Notes under the pieces: generated by a model
What the model was told of the DNA's origin: nothing
The model's database searches: none
What the model saw: the letters and a program-made list of their open reading frames with translations, nothing else
Made by a program: the position numbers and the translations under genes
Shown: piece after piece, positions 7,412 to 14,641 of the stretch
Layout of the letters: every line of letters begins with the position of its first letter
Numbering within the stretch: the first letter of the stretch is position 1
NCBI GenBank assembly: GCA_020025255.1
Contig: JAHHSK010000048.1
Location: 1-15,442 of the forward strand
DNA length: 15,442 bases
Source: Ruthenibacterium sp.
GTDB lineage: Bacteria; Bacillota; Clostridia; Oscillospirales; Ruminococcaceae
Direction of reading: 5' to 3'

Positions 7412-8086
7412 ATGATTTCAATTGCAGTTGACGGCCCGTCCGGAGCGGGAAAATCCACGCTTTCACGGCGGCTTGCCGCAGAACTTGGCTATATTTATGT
7501 GGACACCGGTGCCATGTATCGCACCATTGGCCTGTTTGCGCTGCGCAAAGGCGCTGATTTGGACAGCGAAACCGAACTGGCGGCGCTTTTGCCGGAAATC
7601 TGTCTGGAAATGCGTTATGTCGATGGCGTGCAGCATATGTTTTTGAACGGGGAGGATGTTTCCGGGCTGATCCGCACACAGGAGGTTTCCATGGCGGCCT
7701 CGCGCATTTCCGCCCATCCGGCGGTTCGGGCGTTCCTGCTGGAAACCCAGCGCGGGCTTGCGCGGGAAAACAATGTCCTTATGGACGGGCGGGATATCGG
7801 CACCGTGGTGCTGCCGAATGCGCAGATAAAGATTTTCCTGACGGCAAGTGCGCAGGAACGTGCCCGCCGCCGCTATGAAGAGCTTGCGGCGCGCGGGGAA
7901 AAGGATAGCTTTGAGCAGGTGCTGGCGGATGTGCGCCAGCGGGATTATAACGATACCCACCGTGCGGCGGCACCGCTGTGTGCGGCACAGGATGCGGTGA
8001 CGATCGATACCACGGGATATGATTTTGAACAATCGTTCCAAAAAATGCTGGAAGTGATCCGCCGCGCGCAAAAGCAGGAGGGATAA
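7412..8086 (+). CDS. cmk: (d)CMP kinase
   Basis: Cytoplasmic kinase that phosphorylates CMP and dCMP with ATP in pyrimidine nucleotide salvage and turnover. Its 224 aa match the bacterial family length. The P-loop GPSGAGKST spans 8-16, the nucleotide-binding DTGAMYR spans 31-37, and MDGRDIGT at 124-131 carries the conserved Asp-Arg-Asp segment. A later ARRRYEEL stretch fits the lid. The ATG is chosen because AAGGAG stands 8 nt before it; an in-frame GTG 9 nt earlier would overlap that ribosome site. The stop lies 2 nt before the plsC start, so translation of the two is probably coupled. Confidence 0.95.
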   Translation: MISIAVDGPSGAGKSTLSRRLAAELGYIYVDTGAMYRTIGLFALRKGADLDSETELAALLPEICLEMRYVDGVQHMFLNGEDVSGLIRTQEVSMAASRISAHPAVRAFLLETQRGLARENNVLMDGRDIGTVVLPNAQIKIFLTASAQERARRRYEELAARGEKDSFEQVLADVRQRDYNDTHRAAAPLCAAQDAVTIDTTGYDFEQSFQKMLEVIRRAQKQEG

Positions 8087-8088
8087 CT

Positions 8089-8712
8089 ATGTGGTTTTAC
8101 TGCATCATTGTGCCGGCCGCGTGGCTGGTGTGGCATTTGGTGTTCCGCATCAAGGTGATCGGAAGGGAAAATCTGATCCGTGACCGGGGCTTTATTATCG
8201 CATCCAACCATATTTCAGCGATCGATGCGGTGTTTATCGTGATTTCGCGCTTTTGGGGCAAGCCTATGGTGATCCTTGCAAAGGAGGAGCTTTTTCACAT
8301 CTGCGGGCTGCTGAATTGGATGTGGAAAAAAGTGGGCGTCGTGTGCGTGCACCGCGGAAAAGGGGATACCACCGTCGTGGAAAACACCGTGCGTGCGGTG
8401 CGGGACGAAGGCCGGGGCGTGCTGATCTTTCCCGAAGGCACGCGCACAAAGGACGGCAATCTGGGCCGGCTCAAGAGCGGGGCATTTGTGATCGCAGCCG
8501 AAACCGGCGTGGATATGATCCCGTGCCGCATCATATATAAAGGCGGAAAAATGAAGATCTTCGGGCGCTGTACCGTGGTGTTCGGCCAGCCGATCCCGGC
8601 CGAACAGCTGCAGCTGGGGGAACCGCGCAGCGCAGCACGTCTGCGTGAATGCAAGGAATTGCTGACCCAGCAGCTGGAAAAGCTGCTGGAAGAAAACAAA
8701 CAATACTTATAA
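8089..8712 (+). CDS. plsC: 1-acyl-sn-glycerol-3-phosphate acyltransferase (PlsC family)
   Basis: Membrane-associated acyltransferase that places the second fatty acid on lysophosphatidic acid to give phosphatidic acid. The protein has 207 aa. A hydrophobic stretch at 3-19 anchors it, motif I is NHISAID at 40-46 (catalytic H41 and D46), and motif III is FPEGTR at 114-119. A small C-terminal domain with charged helices follows. AGGAGG within the last codons of cmk serves as its ribosome site. The family also contains enzymes for other lyso-lipids, so the exact acceptor is inferred. Confidence 0.9.
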   Translation: MWFYCIIVPAAWLVWHLVFRIKVIGRENLIRDRGFIIASNHISAIDAVFIVISRFWGKPMVILAKEELFHICGLLNWMWKKVGVVCVHRGKGDTTVVENTVRAVRDEGRGVLIFPEGTRTKDGNLGRLKSGAFVIAAETGVDMIPCRIIYKGGKMKIFGRCTVVFGQPIPAEQLQLGEPRSAARLRECKELLTQQLEKLLEENKQYL

Positions 8713-8775
8713 TGGAAGCCGGGATGTGCAAAATAAAAACGGCACCGGCAATCCCTTTTGGAAACGGAGAACAAC

Positions 8776-10695
8776 ATGGAAATCATCAAAGCCAAAACGG
8801 CGGGCTTTTGCTTCGGGGTGGATCGTGCGGTAAAACTGACGTATGATTTGCTGGAGCAAAACCGGAAGGTCGCAACCTTGGGGCCGCTGATCCATAACCC
8901 CCAGTGTGTGGCAGATCTTGAAAAAAAAGGCGCGGTGATCGTGGATTCGCCCGAACAGCTGCCGCAGGGGTACGAGGTCGTCATCCGCAGCCACGGGGTG
9001 CCGCAGAGCATATACGAAGAGCTTGCAAGCCGCGGCGCGGTGATCCATGATGCCACCTGCCCGTTTGTGGCAAAGATCCATCGCCTTGCAAAACAGGCGG
9101 GGGAACAAGGAAAAACACTGTTTGTAGCGGGAAATGCCGATCACCCCGAAGTGCAGGGAATTGTGGGACACACGGCGGGACAGGTGGTTGTTTTTTCCGG
9201 TTTGGAAGAGCTGAAAAAGCTTTTAACACCAGAAAATACCAAAAATGGAATTTTTATGGTGGCACAAACCACTTTTGAGGTGAAAAAGTGGCAAGAATGT
9301 GCAGAGTTTATAAAAAAAGTATATACAAACGCCGCCATATTTGATACAATATGTAATGCAACATGGGCGAGGCAGCATGAGGCGGAAAGTCTTGCAAAGA
9401 AATGCGATGTAATGGTCGTGATCGGCGGAAGGCAATCCTCCAACACTCAGAAACTCGTATCGGTTGCCGCGCGTTATACAAAAGCTGTCACGGTGGAAAC
9501 AGCACAGGAGCTGGATCCCGAATGGTGGCACGGCGCAGGCACGGTAGGGGTGACGGCGGGTGCATCCACGCCCTCGTCTATTATTGAGGAGGTACTGAGC
9601 AGTATGAGCGAGGAAATTCGTGAAGAGGAATTGAGCTTTGAGGAAATGATTGATGCTTCCATGAAGCCGGTATATAATGGAAAGGTTGTCAAGGGCATCG
9701 TTACCAGCGTGTCTCCCAGTGAGATTCAGGTTGATATCGGAACGAAGCAGACAGGTTTTGTCAAGCTTGAAGAACTCACAAACGATCCGTCTGCCAAGGC
9801 AGAAGAACTTGTCCAGAAGGGTGACGAGCTCGACCTCATCGTTACAAAAGTGAATGACCAGGAAGGCGTTGTCTATCTGTCCAAAAAACGTCTGGACGAA
9901 AACAAGGGCCGTGAGGCCGTTGCAGCTGCTGTTGAGAGCGGTGAGATCCTTGAGGGTTATGTAACCGAATCCAACTCCGGCGGTTTGGTGGTGCTGGTGA
10001 ACAACGTGCGCGTATTTGTGCCGCGCTCCCAGGCTACACTTCGTCACGGCGAGGATTACACAAAGCTGGTTAAGACAAACGTCCGCCTGAAGATGAAGCA
10101 GTGCGAAGGCCGTCATGTCGTGGGTTCGATCCGCGAAGTGCTGGCAGCAGAGAACGATGCAAAGCGGGAAGAGTTCTGGGCAAATGTCGAAATCGGCAAG
10201 AACTATACCGGCGTTGTCAAGAGCCTGACAAACTACGGTGCATTTGTGGACATCGGCGGTGTGGACGGTTTGGTTCATATCAGCGAGCTGTCCTGGAACC
10301 GCATCAAGCATCCGTCTGAGGTTGTCAGCGTGGGCGACACGATCGAAGTGTATGTCAAGGATATCGATACCGAAAACAAGAAGGTATCGCTGGGCTATAA
10401 AAAAGCAGAGGACAATCCTTGGGAAAAATTCAAAGCAGAATATCCCATTGGCAGCACATTTACCGCTCCGGTCGTTTCGATCACCAAGTTTGGGGCATTT
10501 GTGCGCATCATGCCGGGCATTGATGGTCTGGTTCACATCAGCGAAATTTCCAACGATCGCGTTGAGAAGGTCAGCGACGTTCTGAGCGTCGGGCAGGAAG
10601 TTGAAGTAAAGCTCACCGATGTGGACTTCGAGAAAAAGCGTATCAGCCTTTCGATGAAGGCTCTGCTTGCAGCAGATAACGAAGACGCCGAGTAA
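8776..10695 (+). CDS. ispH-rpsA: Fused 4-hydroxy-3-methylbut-2-enyl diphosphate reductase / ribosomal protein S1
   Basis: Two-part protein of 639 aa. Residues 1 to about 280 are IspH, the [4Fe-4S] enzyme ending the MEP pathway by forming IPP and DMAPP. Cluster cysteines are C12 (GFCFGV), C95 (DATCPF) and C193 (TICNAT); H73 (RSHG), H123 and E125 (DHPE) and SSNT are also in place. From about 302 four S1 RNA-binding domains follow: roughly 302-373, 389-455, 474-545 and 559-632, the last two with the full GAFV...GLVHISE pattern. The start ATG has GGAGA 5 nt upstream; a TTG six codons earlier was not used. Such fusions are known in Clostridia. Codon choice shifts between the halves: the IspH part is rich in GCG, CGG and AAA, while the S1 part prefers GTT, GTC, CGT and AAG, and I see no in-frame GCG from 9658 on. 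An internal start is possible at 9604. Confidence 0.93.
   Translation: MEIIKAKTAGFCFGVDRAVKLTYDLLEQNRKVATLGPLIHNPQCVADLEKKGAVIVDSPEQLPQGYEVVIRSHGVPQSIYEELASRGAVIHDATCPFVAKIHRLAKQAGEQGKTLFVAGNADHPEVQGIVGHTAGQVVVFSGLEELKKLLTPENTKNGIFMVAQTTFEVKKWQECAEFIKKVYTNAAIFDTICNATWARQHEAESLAKKCDVMVVIGGRQSSNTQKLVSVAARYTKAVTVETAQELDPEWWHGAGTVGVTAGASTPSSIIEEVLSSMSEEIREEELSFEEMIDASMKPVYNGKVVKGIVTSVSPSEIQVDIGTKQTGFVKLEELTNDPSAKAEELVQKGDELDLIVTKVNDQEGVVYLSKKRLDENKGREAVAAAVESGEILEGYVTESNSGGLVVLVNNVRVFVPRSQATLRHGEDYTKLVKTNVRLKMKQCEGRHVVGSIREVLAAENDAKREEFWANVEIGKNYTGVVKSLTNYGAFVDIGGVDGLVHISELSWNRIKHPSEVVSVGDTIEVYVKDIDTENKKVSLGYKKAEDNPWEKFKAEYPIGSTFTAPVVSITKFGAFVRIMPGIDGLVHISEISNDRVEKVSDVLSVGQEVEVKLTDVDFEKKRISLSMKALLAADNEDAE
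9322..9350 (+). promoter_or_regulatory. Promoter-like pair inside the IspH coding part
   Basis: TATACA (9322-9327) and TACAAT (9345-9350) lie exactly 17 bp apart, in the most AT-rich part of the gene. Transcription from here would start about 250 nt before the internal ATG at 9604 and supply the S1 half alone. It is a sequence match only. Confidence 0.3.
9586..9606 (+). promoter_or_regulatory. Candidate internal Shine-Dalgarno and ATG for a free S1 protein
   Basis: GAGGAGG (9586-9592) stands 11 nt before an in-frame ATG at 9604-9606 (residue 277 of the fusion, beginning MSEEIREEE). This falls in the linker between the IspH and S1 parts. Initiation here would give a 363-aa protein holding all four S1 domains. 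The purine run also encodes Glu-Glu-Val at the end of IspH, so it could be chance. Confidence 0.4.
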
Positions 10696-10710
10696 TTCCC
10701 GAAAACCGCA

Positions 10711-10747
10711 AAACAGCTATGTGGTGTTGCCGCATAGCTGTTTTTTT
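10711..10747 (+). terminator. Intrinsic terminator after ispH-rpsA
   Basis: An 11-bp stem with one G-T pair joins CAGCTATGTGG (10714-10724) to CCGCATAGCTG (10730-10740) around a 5-nt loop and is followed by seven T. Flanking A and T residues lengthen it. It closes the flavoprotein-cmk-plsC-ispH-rpsA unit. Confidence 0.9.
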
Positions 10748-10791
10748 GTGAAGGCCATGCCGATTTTGATGTTTTGAAAGTATGCAGTGAA

Positions 10792-10820
10792 ATGAAAGCC
10801 CGTTTGGCATCGTATATATA
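10792..10820 (+). promoter_or_regulatory. Possible promoter of the repeat lipoprotein gene
   Basis: ATGAAA (10792-10797) and TATATA (10815-10820) are spaced 17 bp apart and each matches the consensus at four of six positions. It lies between the preceding terminator and the lipoprotein start, where a promoter is expected. Confidence 0.4.
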
Positions 10821-10878
10821 GATAGGCACAGCAGGAAGCATAGGCGAACGTGGGTCGCTGTGCTTTGGGAGAAGGGGA

Positions 10879-12150
10879 ATGAAATTGAAAAAATTCGCAA
10901 ATTTGCTTGCGTCATTGGCAGTGGGAGCCGTACTTCTTGCTTTGGCTGCATGTGGGCAGCCGGCAGATCCCAAGCCGCTGGAACCGGTTGCGGCAGAACT
11001 TCCGCAAGGGGCGAAAAATGAGGAAGGGATCGTGCTGGATGTTTCCGATGGGCAGTTTATTTTGCGCAGCGTGGAAGGAACCGAGTATGTTTTCCGCATG
11101 CGGGGCGCACAGGATCTTACCCCCGAAGGCACAAAACCCGGCCAGCTGGTGCGCGCGTGGTATGACGGCGTTTTATCCGGCACCAATGCTGCCAATGTAA
11201 AGCTGCTGCGTATTGAACCGATCGAACAGATTCAGCGGGATGTGCTTTCGGAAAATTGTGTGGCGCAGGGCATCATCACAAGCGCGAACGATGATTCGAT
11301 CACGATTCGCACTAAGGATAACAAGGAACATACCTTTGCGGCAGCGCAGACGGTGCGCAGCATCCCCGAAGGGGCAAAGCCGGGACAATGGGTGCGTATC
11401 GTGTTTGATGGTACTTTGGAAACACCCGTGGTAAAATCCGTTGCCCTGCTTGCGCAGGAAGCGGAAAGCTACACCATGACAGGCGCTGTGCGCAGCTTTG
11501 ATGAATCGAAGAAAACGCTGGAATTTCAAGCGGATGCCGGCGGGGTGTATGTGTTTTCCTATGAAAATTCGGAAATGGGCTTCCCGGACGGATTGAAAAA
11601 ATGGATTCGGGCCGATCTGGTTTACACCGGACATGCAGCACCGAAGGGAACGCAGGAAGACCATGCGGTGCTGCTTGCGGCAGGGCCGGCATCCAAGGCA
11701 AAGCCGCAGCAGATCACGGTAACGGTGCAGAATGTGACACCCAAGCGGGGAAATCTGGATGTGGTCACTGCGGACGGGCGCGTGCTGAAGTTCTATGTCG
11801 ATACGAAGCTGACCTCCGGCAACAATGCGCTTGCCGCCGGGGATGTCATCTGCATTTCTTATACCGGAAGCATCGCGGCGGAAAAAACCGGTTCGGCGCA
11901 TATCGTATCGGTAGAAAAAGTCGGCTCCAACAGCAAGCGGCTGTTTGGCACGGTGCAGAGCATCGAAACGCAGGAGCTGCTGCTGGAAACAAACGATGGG
12001 CGCACGCTGACGCTGCCGATGCCGCAGGAGGAAACGTTTTCGCAGCATTTGAAAAAAGGGGATGCCGTCTGCGTTCAGTACACGGGTGTGATCGTGCACG
12101 AGGATGCGCAGGATGCGCAGATCGAAGCGATCTCATATTTTTATGAATAA
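10879..12150 (+). CDS. Lipoprotein of five degenerate beta-strand repeats, function unknown
   Basis: I do not recognise a named family. The 423-aa protein opens with a lipoprotein signal: basic KLKK, a hydrophobic run, and the lipobox LAAC with C25 as the lipid-bearing residue, so it should sit on the outer face of the membrane. The rest divides into five repeats of about 65-70 residues, near 50-114, 128-193, 199-269, 279-349 and 355-423. Each has paired strands (a turn, then polar I-T-I-R-type residues), a glycine-rich step ending in a V/I-x-Y/F-x-G strand, and a closing strand; this suggests small OB-like barrels, which is inference. Repeats 1 and 2 are closest, sharing PEG-K-PGQ-VR and DG at matching places. 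GGAGAAGGGG precedes the start. It is transcribed alone between two terminators. A binding or sensing role at the envelope is only a guess. Confidence 0.8.
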   Translation: MKLKKFANLLASLAVGAVLLALAACGQPADPKPLEPVAAELPQGAKNEEGIVLDVSDGQFILRSVEGTEYVFRMRGAQDLTPEGTKPGQLVRAWYDGVLSGTNAANVKLLRIEPIEQIQRDVLSENCVAQGIITSANDDSITIRTKDNKEHTFAAAQTVRSIPEGAKPGQWVRIVFDGTLETPVVKSVALLAQEAESYTMTGAVRSFDESKKTLEFQADAGGVYVFSYENSEMGFPDGLKKWIRADLVYTGHAAPKGTQEDHAVLLAAGPASKAKPQQITVTVQNVTPKRGNLDVVTADGRVLKFYVDTKLTSGNNALAAGDVICISYTGSIAAEKTGSAHIVSVEKVGSNSKRLFGTVQSIETQELLLETNDGRTLTLPMPQEETFSQHLKKGDAVCVQYTGVIVHEDAQDAQIEAISYFYE

Positions 12151-12156
12151 AAATGA

Positions 12157-12197
12157 GCCATCGGGAAGAAGAAATTCCTTTCCCGGTGGCTTTTTTT
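12157..12197 (+). terminator. Intrinsic terminator after the lipoprotein gene
   Basis: An 11-bp stem with one G-T pair joins GCCATCGGGAA (12157-12167) to TTCCCGGTGGC (12180-12190) around a 12-nt loop, followed by seven T. Confidence 0.9.
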
Positions 12198-12259
12198 GTC
12201 AGAATATTGTAATATAGTAAACGGATGAAAAAAGTCGGTGTACGGAAGGAACGGGTCGA

Positions 12260-13234
12260 ATGGAAAAGAAAAAGAAAAAACAGAAGGATCCCCTTCAGTT
12301 TGCGGCAAATCTTACGGCACTGTCGGCTGTGGTGTATCTGGGGGCAGCATCCGTTCTGCGCTGGGGCGCAGAAAAATTCATGCAGACATTTCACAAAAAC
12401 GCAACGCTGCAAAACCCGATTGCAGTGCCCGAATGGGTCATGGGTTTTATCAACATCATCCTGCCTGCGGCAGCACTGCTGGCGGCGTTTTTCCTGATTT
12501 ATGCCTGTGTGGCAAAAACACCGCTGCGGCTGAAGCTGTCGTTCCGCATGCCGCGTGATGTGCGCTTGTGGCTGTTTTTGCCGGTGTTTTTGGGCGTGGG
12601 GCTTTTGTGCAGCATCCTTACAAATGTGCTGCAGCGTATTTTGGGAAGGTGGACCCAATATGCGATACCGGAGCCCATGCGGCTTCCGCAGGATTTTTTT
12701 GCAACGTTTTTGTACTTTGTTGCAGTTTGTGTTGTGCCCTCGGTTCTGGAGGAATTATTCGTGCGCGGCGCGATCCAATCGATTTTCTCCCGGTGGGGCA
12801 CATGGTTTTCCATTGTGGTATCCAGTGTGGTATTTGCGCTTTTGCACGGCGATATCGCACAGATGCCTGCGCTGTTTCTGATTTCGGTGCTCATGGGGCT
12901 TGCAGCATACTGTACCGGTTCGCTGGCACTGGGCGTCGCATTGCATTTTGCCTATAATACTATGGGCTTTTTGTTTGTTCTGACGGAACAAAGAATGGAT
13001 GGTATTTCTGCGCTGGCATTTATCGTCTGCCTGATCGTGATTTTTACGCTCGGTTCGATCGTATGTGTCATGTTGATTCGGCATTTGGGTGTAATGCGGA
13101 ATTTTCAGCGTATCCCGCGGGTGTATGATCCGAAAAACCGGCAAAGCCGCGTGGAGCGTCTTGCCAAGACCCCGATGTATCTGTGCGTTATGGTGTATTT
13201 GGCTGTGCGCGCACTGATGCCGCTGTGGAAGTGA
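12260..13234 (+). CDS. CPBP-family intramembrane metalloprotease (CAAX/Abi type)
   Basis: Polytopic membrane protein of 324 aa with a strongly basic N-terminus (KKKKKQK) and roughly seven or eight hydrophobic segments. The catalytic motifs of the CAAX protease/bacteriocin-processing family are complete: EELFVR at 164-169 (EExxxR), FALLH at 192-196 (FxxxH) and HFAYN at 229-233 (HxxxN). Family members cleave membrane-embedded or peptide substrates, and some process or give immunity to bacteriocins; no bacteriocin gene is visible here, so the substrate is open. GGAAGGA lies 9 nt before the ATG. The stop lies 11 nt before tadA, so they are probably co-transcribed. The upstream promoter is not clear: only a -10-like TATAGT at 12213 is present. 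Confidence 0.85.
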   Translation: MEKKKKKQKDPLQFAANLTALSAVVYLGAASVLRWGAEKFMQTFHKNATLQNPIAVPEWVMGFINIILPAAALLAAFFLIYACVAKTPLRLKLSFRMPRDVRLWLFLPVFLGVGLLCSILTNVLQRILGRWTQYAIPEPMRLPQDFFATFLYFVAVCVVPSVLEELFVRGAIQSIFSRWGTWFSIVVSSVVFALLHGDIAQMPALFLISVLMGLAAYCTGSLALGVALHFAYNTMGFLFVLTEQRMDGISALAFIVCLIVIFTLGSIVCVMLIRHLGVMRNFQRIPRVYDPKNRQSRVERLAKTPMYLCVMVYLAVRALMPLWK

Positions 13235-13245
13235 ATGGAGAGGCT

Positions 13246-13737
13246 ATGACAGATGTTGAACTGATGCGCCTTGCGCTCGAACAGGCACAAAAGGCCTGCG
13301 AGGAAGGGGAAGTGCCGGTCGGCGCAGTGGTGGCAAAGGATGGCGTGCCGATAGCATGGGCACACAATACAAGAGAAGCGCAGAAAAATGCAACGCACCA
13401 TGCAGAGCTGCTGGCAATCGATGCCGCGTGCCGTGCGCTGGGCGGGTGGCGGCTGTGGCAGTGCGAGCTGTTCGTAACGCTGGAACCGTGTCCGATGTGT
13501 GCCGGGGCAATCATCAACAGCCGCATCCGGCGCGTGGTGTACGGTGCAAAGGATACAAAGGCGGGCTGCTGCGGCAGTATCACCGATTTGTTTTCGATGC
13601 CGTTCAATCATCATCCCGCCGTGGAAAGCGGGCTGCTGGAAGAAGAATGTGCCGCACTGCTGGCAAGGTTTTTTGAACGTCTGCGTCAGCAGCGCAAAGA
13701 AGGGAGCAAGCCGAAATGGAAAAAACCGCAGTTGTAA
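13246..13737 (+). CDS. tadA: tRNA-specific adenosine deaminase
   Basis: Cytoplasmic zinc enzyme that converts A34 to inosine in the anticodon of tRNA-Arg(ACG), allowing the tRNA to read CGU, CGC and CGA. The 163-aa protein has the deaminase signature HAE at 52-54 (zinc ligand H52, proton shuttle E54) and PCPMC at 81-85 (zinc ligands C82 and C85). VPVGAVV at 23-29 and the RxxYGA-like strand VVYGAKD are also typical. The frame is open upstream to 13183 within the protease gene, but GGAGAGG lies just before this ATG and the family N-terminus begins here. Its last 22 nt overlap the next gene. The C-terminal tail is lysine-rich. Confidence 0.93.
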   Translation: MTDVELMRLALEQAQKACEEGEVPVGAVVAKDGVPIAWAHNTREAQKNATHHAELLAIDAACRALGGWRLWQCELFVTLEPCPMCAGAIINSRIRRVVYGAKDTKAGCCGSITDLFSMPFNHHPAVESGLLEEECAALLARFFERLRQQRKEGSKPKWKKPQL

Positions 13738-14453
13738 CCGGCGCTTCGCGCGGGATCGGGGCAGCGGCGGCAATCGCGCTGGCAAAACAGGGCTATCGCG
13801 TTGCCGTGTGCTGCAATACGCAGCTGGATAAAGCGCAGGATGTAGTGAACACGATCTGTGCGGCGGGCGGAACGGCACGGGCGTTTGCCGCCGATGTGGC
13901 AGATGCGCGGCAAGTAAAGCAGATGTTTGCAGAGATCGAAAAAGAGCTGGGGCATCCCGATGTGCTGATCAGCAATGCAGGGATCGCGCAGCAGAAGCTT
14001 TTTACGGATATCACAGCGGCAGAATGGGATCGCATGTTCGATGTCAGTGTAAAGGGAGCATTTCACTGCTGCCAGGCTGTCCTGCCGCATATGATCAGCA
14101 AAAAATGGGGGCGAATCGTTCTGGTTTCTTCGATGTGGGGACAGGTGGGCGCTTCCTGCGAGGTGCATTATTCTGCGGCAAAAGCAGCACTGATCGGCTT
14201 TGCAAAGGCACTTGCCAAGGAGGAAGGCCCTAGCGGCATTACCGTAAACTGCGTTGCGCCGGGTGTTATCGAAACAGATATGTTGGCCTCGTTTTCCCAA
14301 AAGGATAAGCAGGAGCTTGCCGATGAAACCCCGCTGTGCCGATTGGGCACGCCGCAGGATGTGGCGGCGGCGATTGCGTTTTTGGCATCGGATGCCGGTT
14401 CGTTTTTTACCGGGCAGGTGCTTGCGCCGAACGGCGGCTTTGTGATCGGGTAA
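13716..14453 (+). CDS. Short-chain dehydrogenase/reductase, FabG/YmfI type
   Basis: NAD(P)H-dependent reductase of 245 aa, a standard length for classical SDR enzymes. Seen: cofactor loop TGASRGIG at 8-15, NAG at 87-89, catalytic S139, Y152 and K156 (YSAAK), and PGVIETDM after the active site. It would usually be annotated as 3-oxoacyl-ACP reductase FabG. The segment SSMWGQVGASCEVHYSAAK and its isolation from fatty-acid genes recall the YmfI group, which reduces the 5-aminopentanone modification on elongation factor P; that is recalled resemblance, not proof. It starts inside the end of tadA with GGGAG upstream, which implies translational coupling. No clear terminator follows. Confidence 0.85.
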   Translation: MEKTAVVTGASRGIGAAAAIALAKQGYRVAVCCNTQLDKAQDVVNTICAAGGTARAFAADVADARQVKQMFAEIEKELGHPDVLISNAGIAQQKLFTDITAAEWDRMFDVSVKGAFHCCQAVLPHMISKKWGRIVLVSSMWGQVGASCEVHYSAAKAALIGFAKALAKEEGPSGITVNCVAPGVIETDMLASFSQKDKQELADETPLCRLGTPQDVAAAIAFLASDAGSFFTGQVLAPNGGFVIG

Positions 14454-14641
14454 AATGCACGGGCAAACTGCCTTCGCTTTGTTCTGGTTCCAAACGAAAA
14501 TCGGTGCAGCTAAGAAATTTTGAAGCAAAACAAAATACGGTGTCGTTATATAGGTAAGGCGCACGACGCCGCAAAAAAGATGACAGATGCTGGCGGCTGC
14601 AAGAGGATTGCGCCGATGCCAAAAAGGAGAACGCAGGCACA

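Noticed and set aside
9223..10536. Minus-strand open frame of 437 codons opposite ispH-rpsA
   Set aside because: Cys- and His-rich translation without motifs, antisense to a well-supported essential gene.
12205..12224. Promoter of the CPBP protease gene at a TATAGT element
   Set aside because: No acceptable -35 box lies 16-18 bp upstream; the region there is the T-run of the preceding terminator. I therefore do not annotate it.
14454..14641. Promoter or terminator between the SDR gene and the last gene
   Set aside because: TATATA at 14547 has no -35 at proper spacing (TTGAAG is 21 bp away), and the small GGCG/CGCC inverted repeat near 14557-14571 has no T-run.
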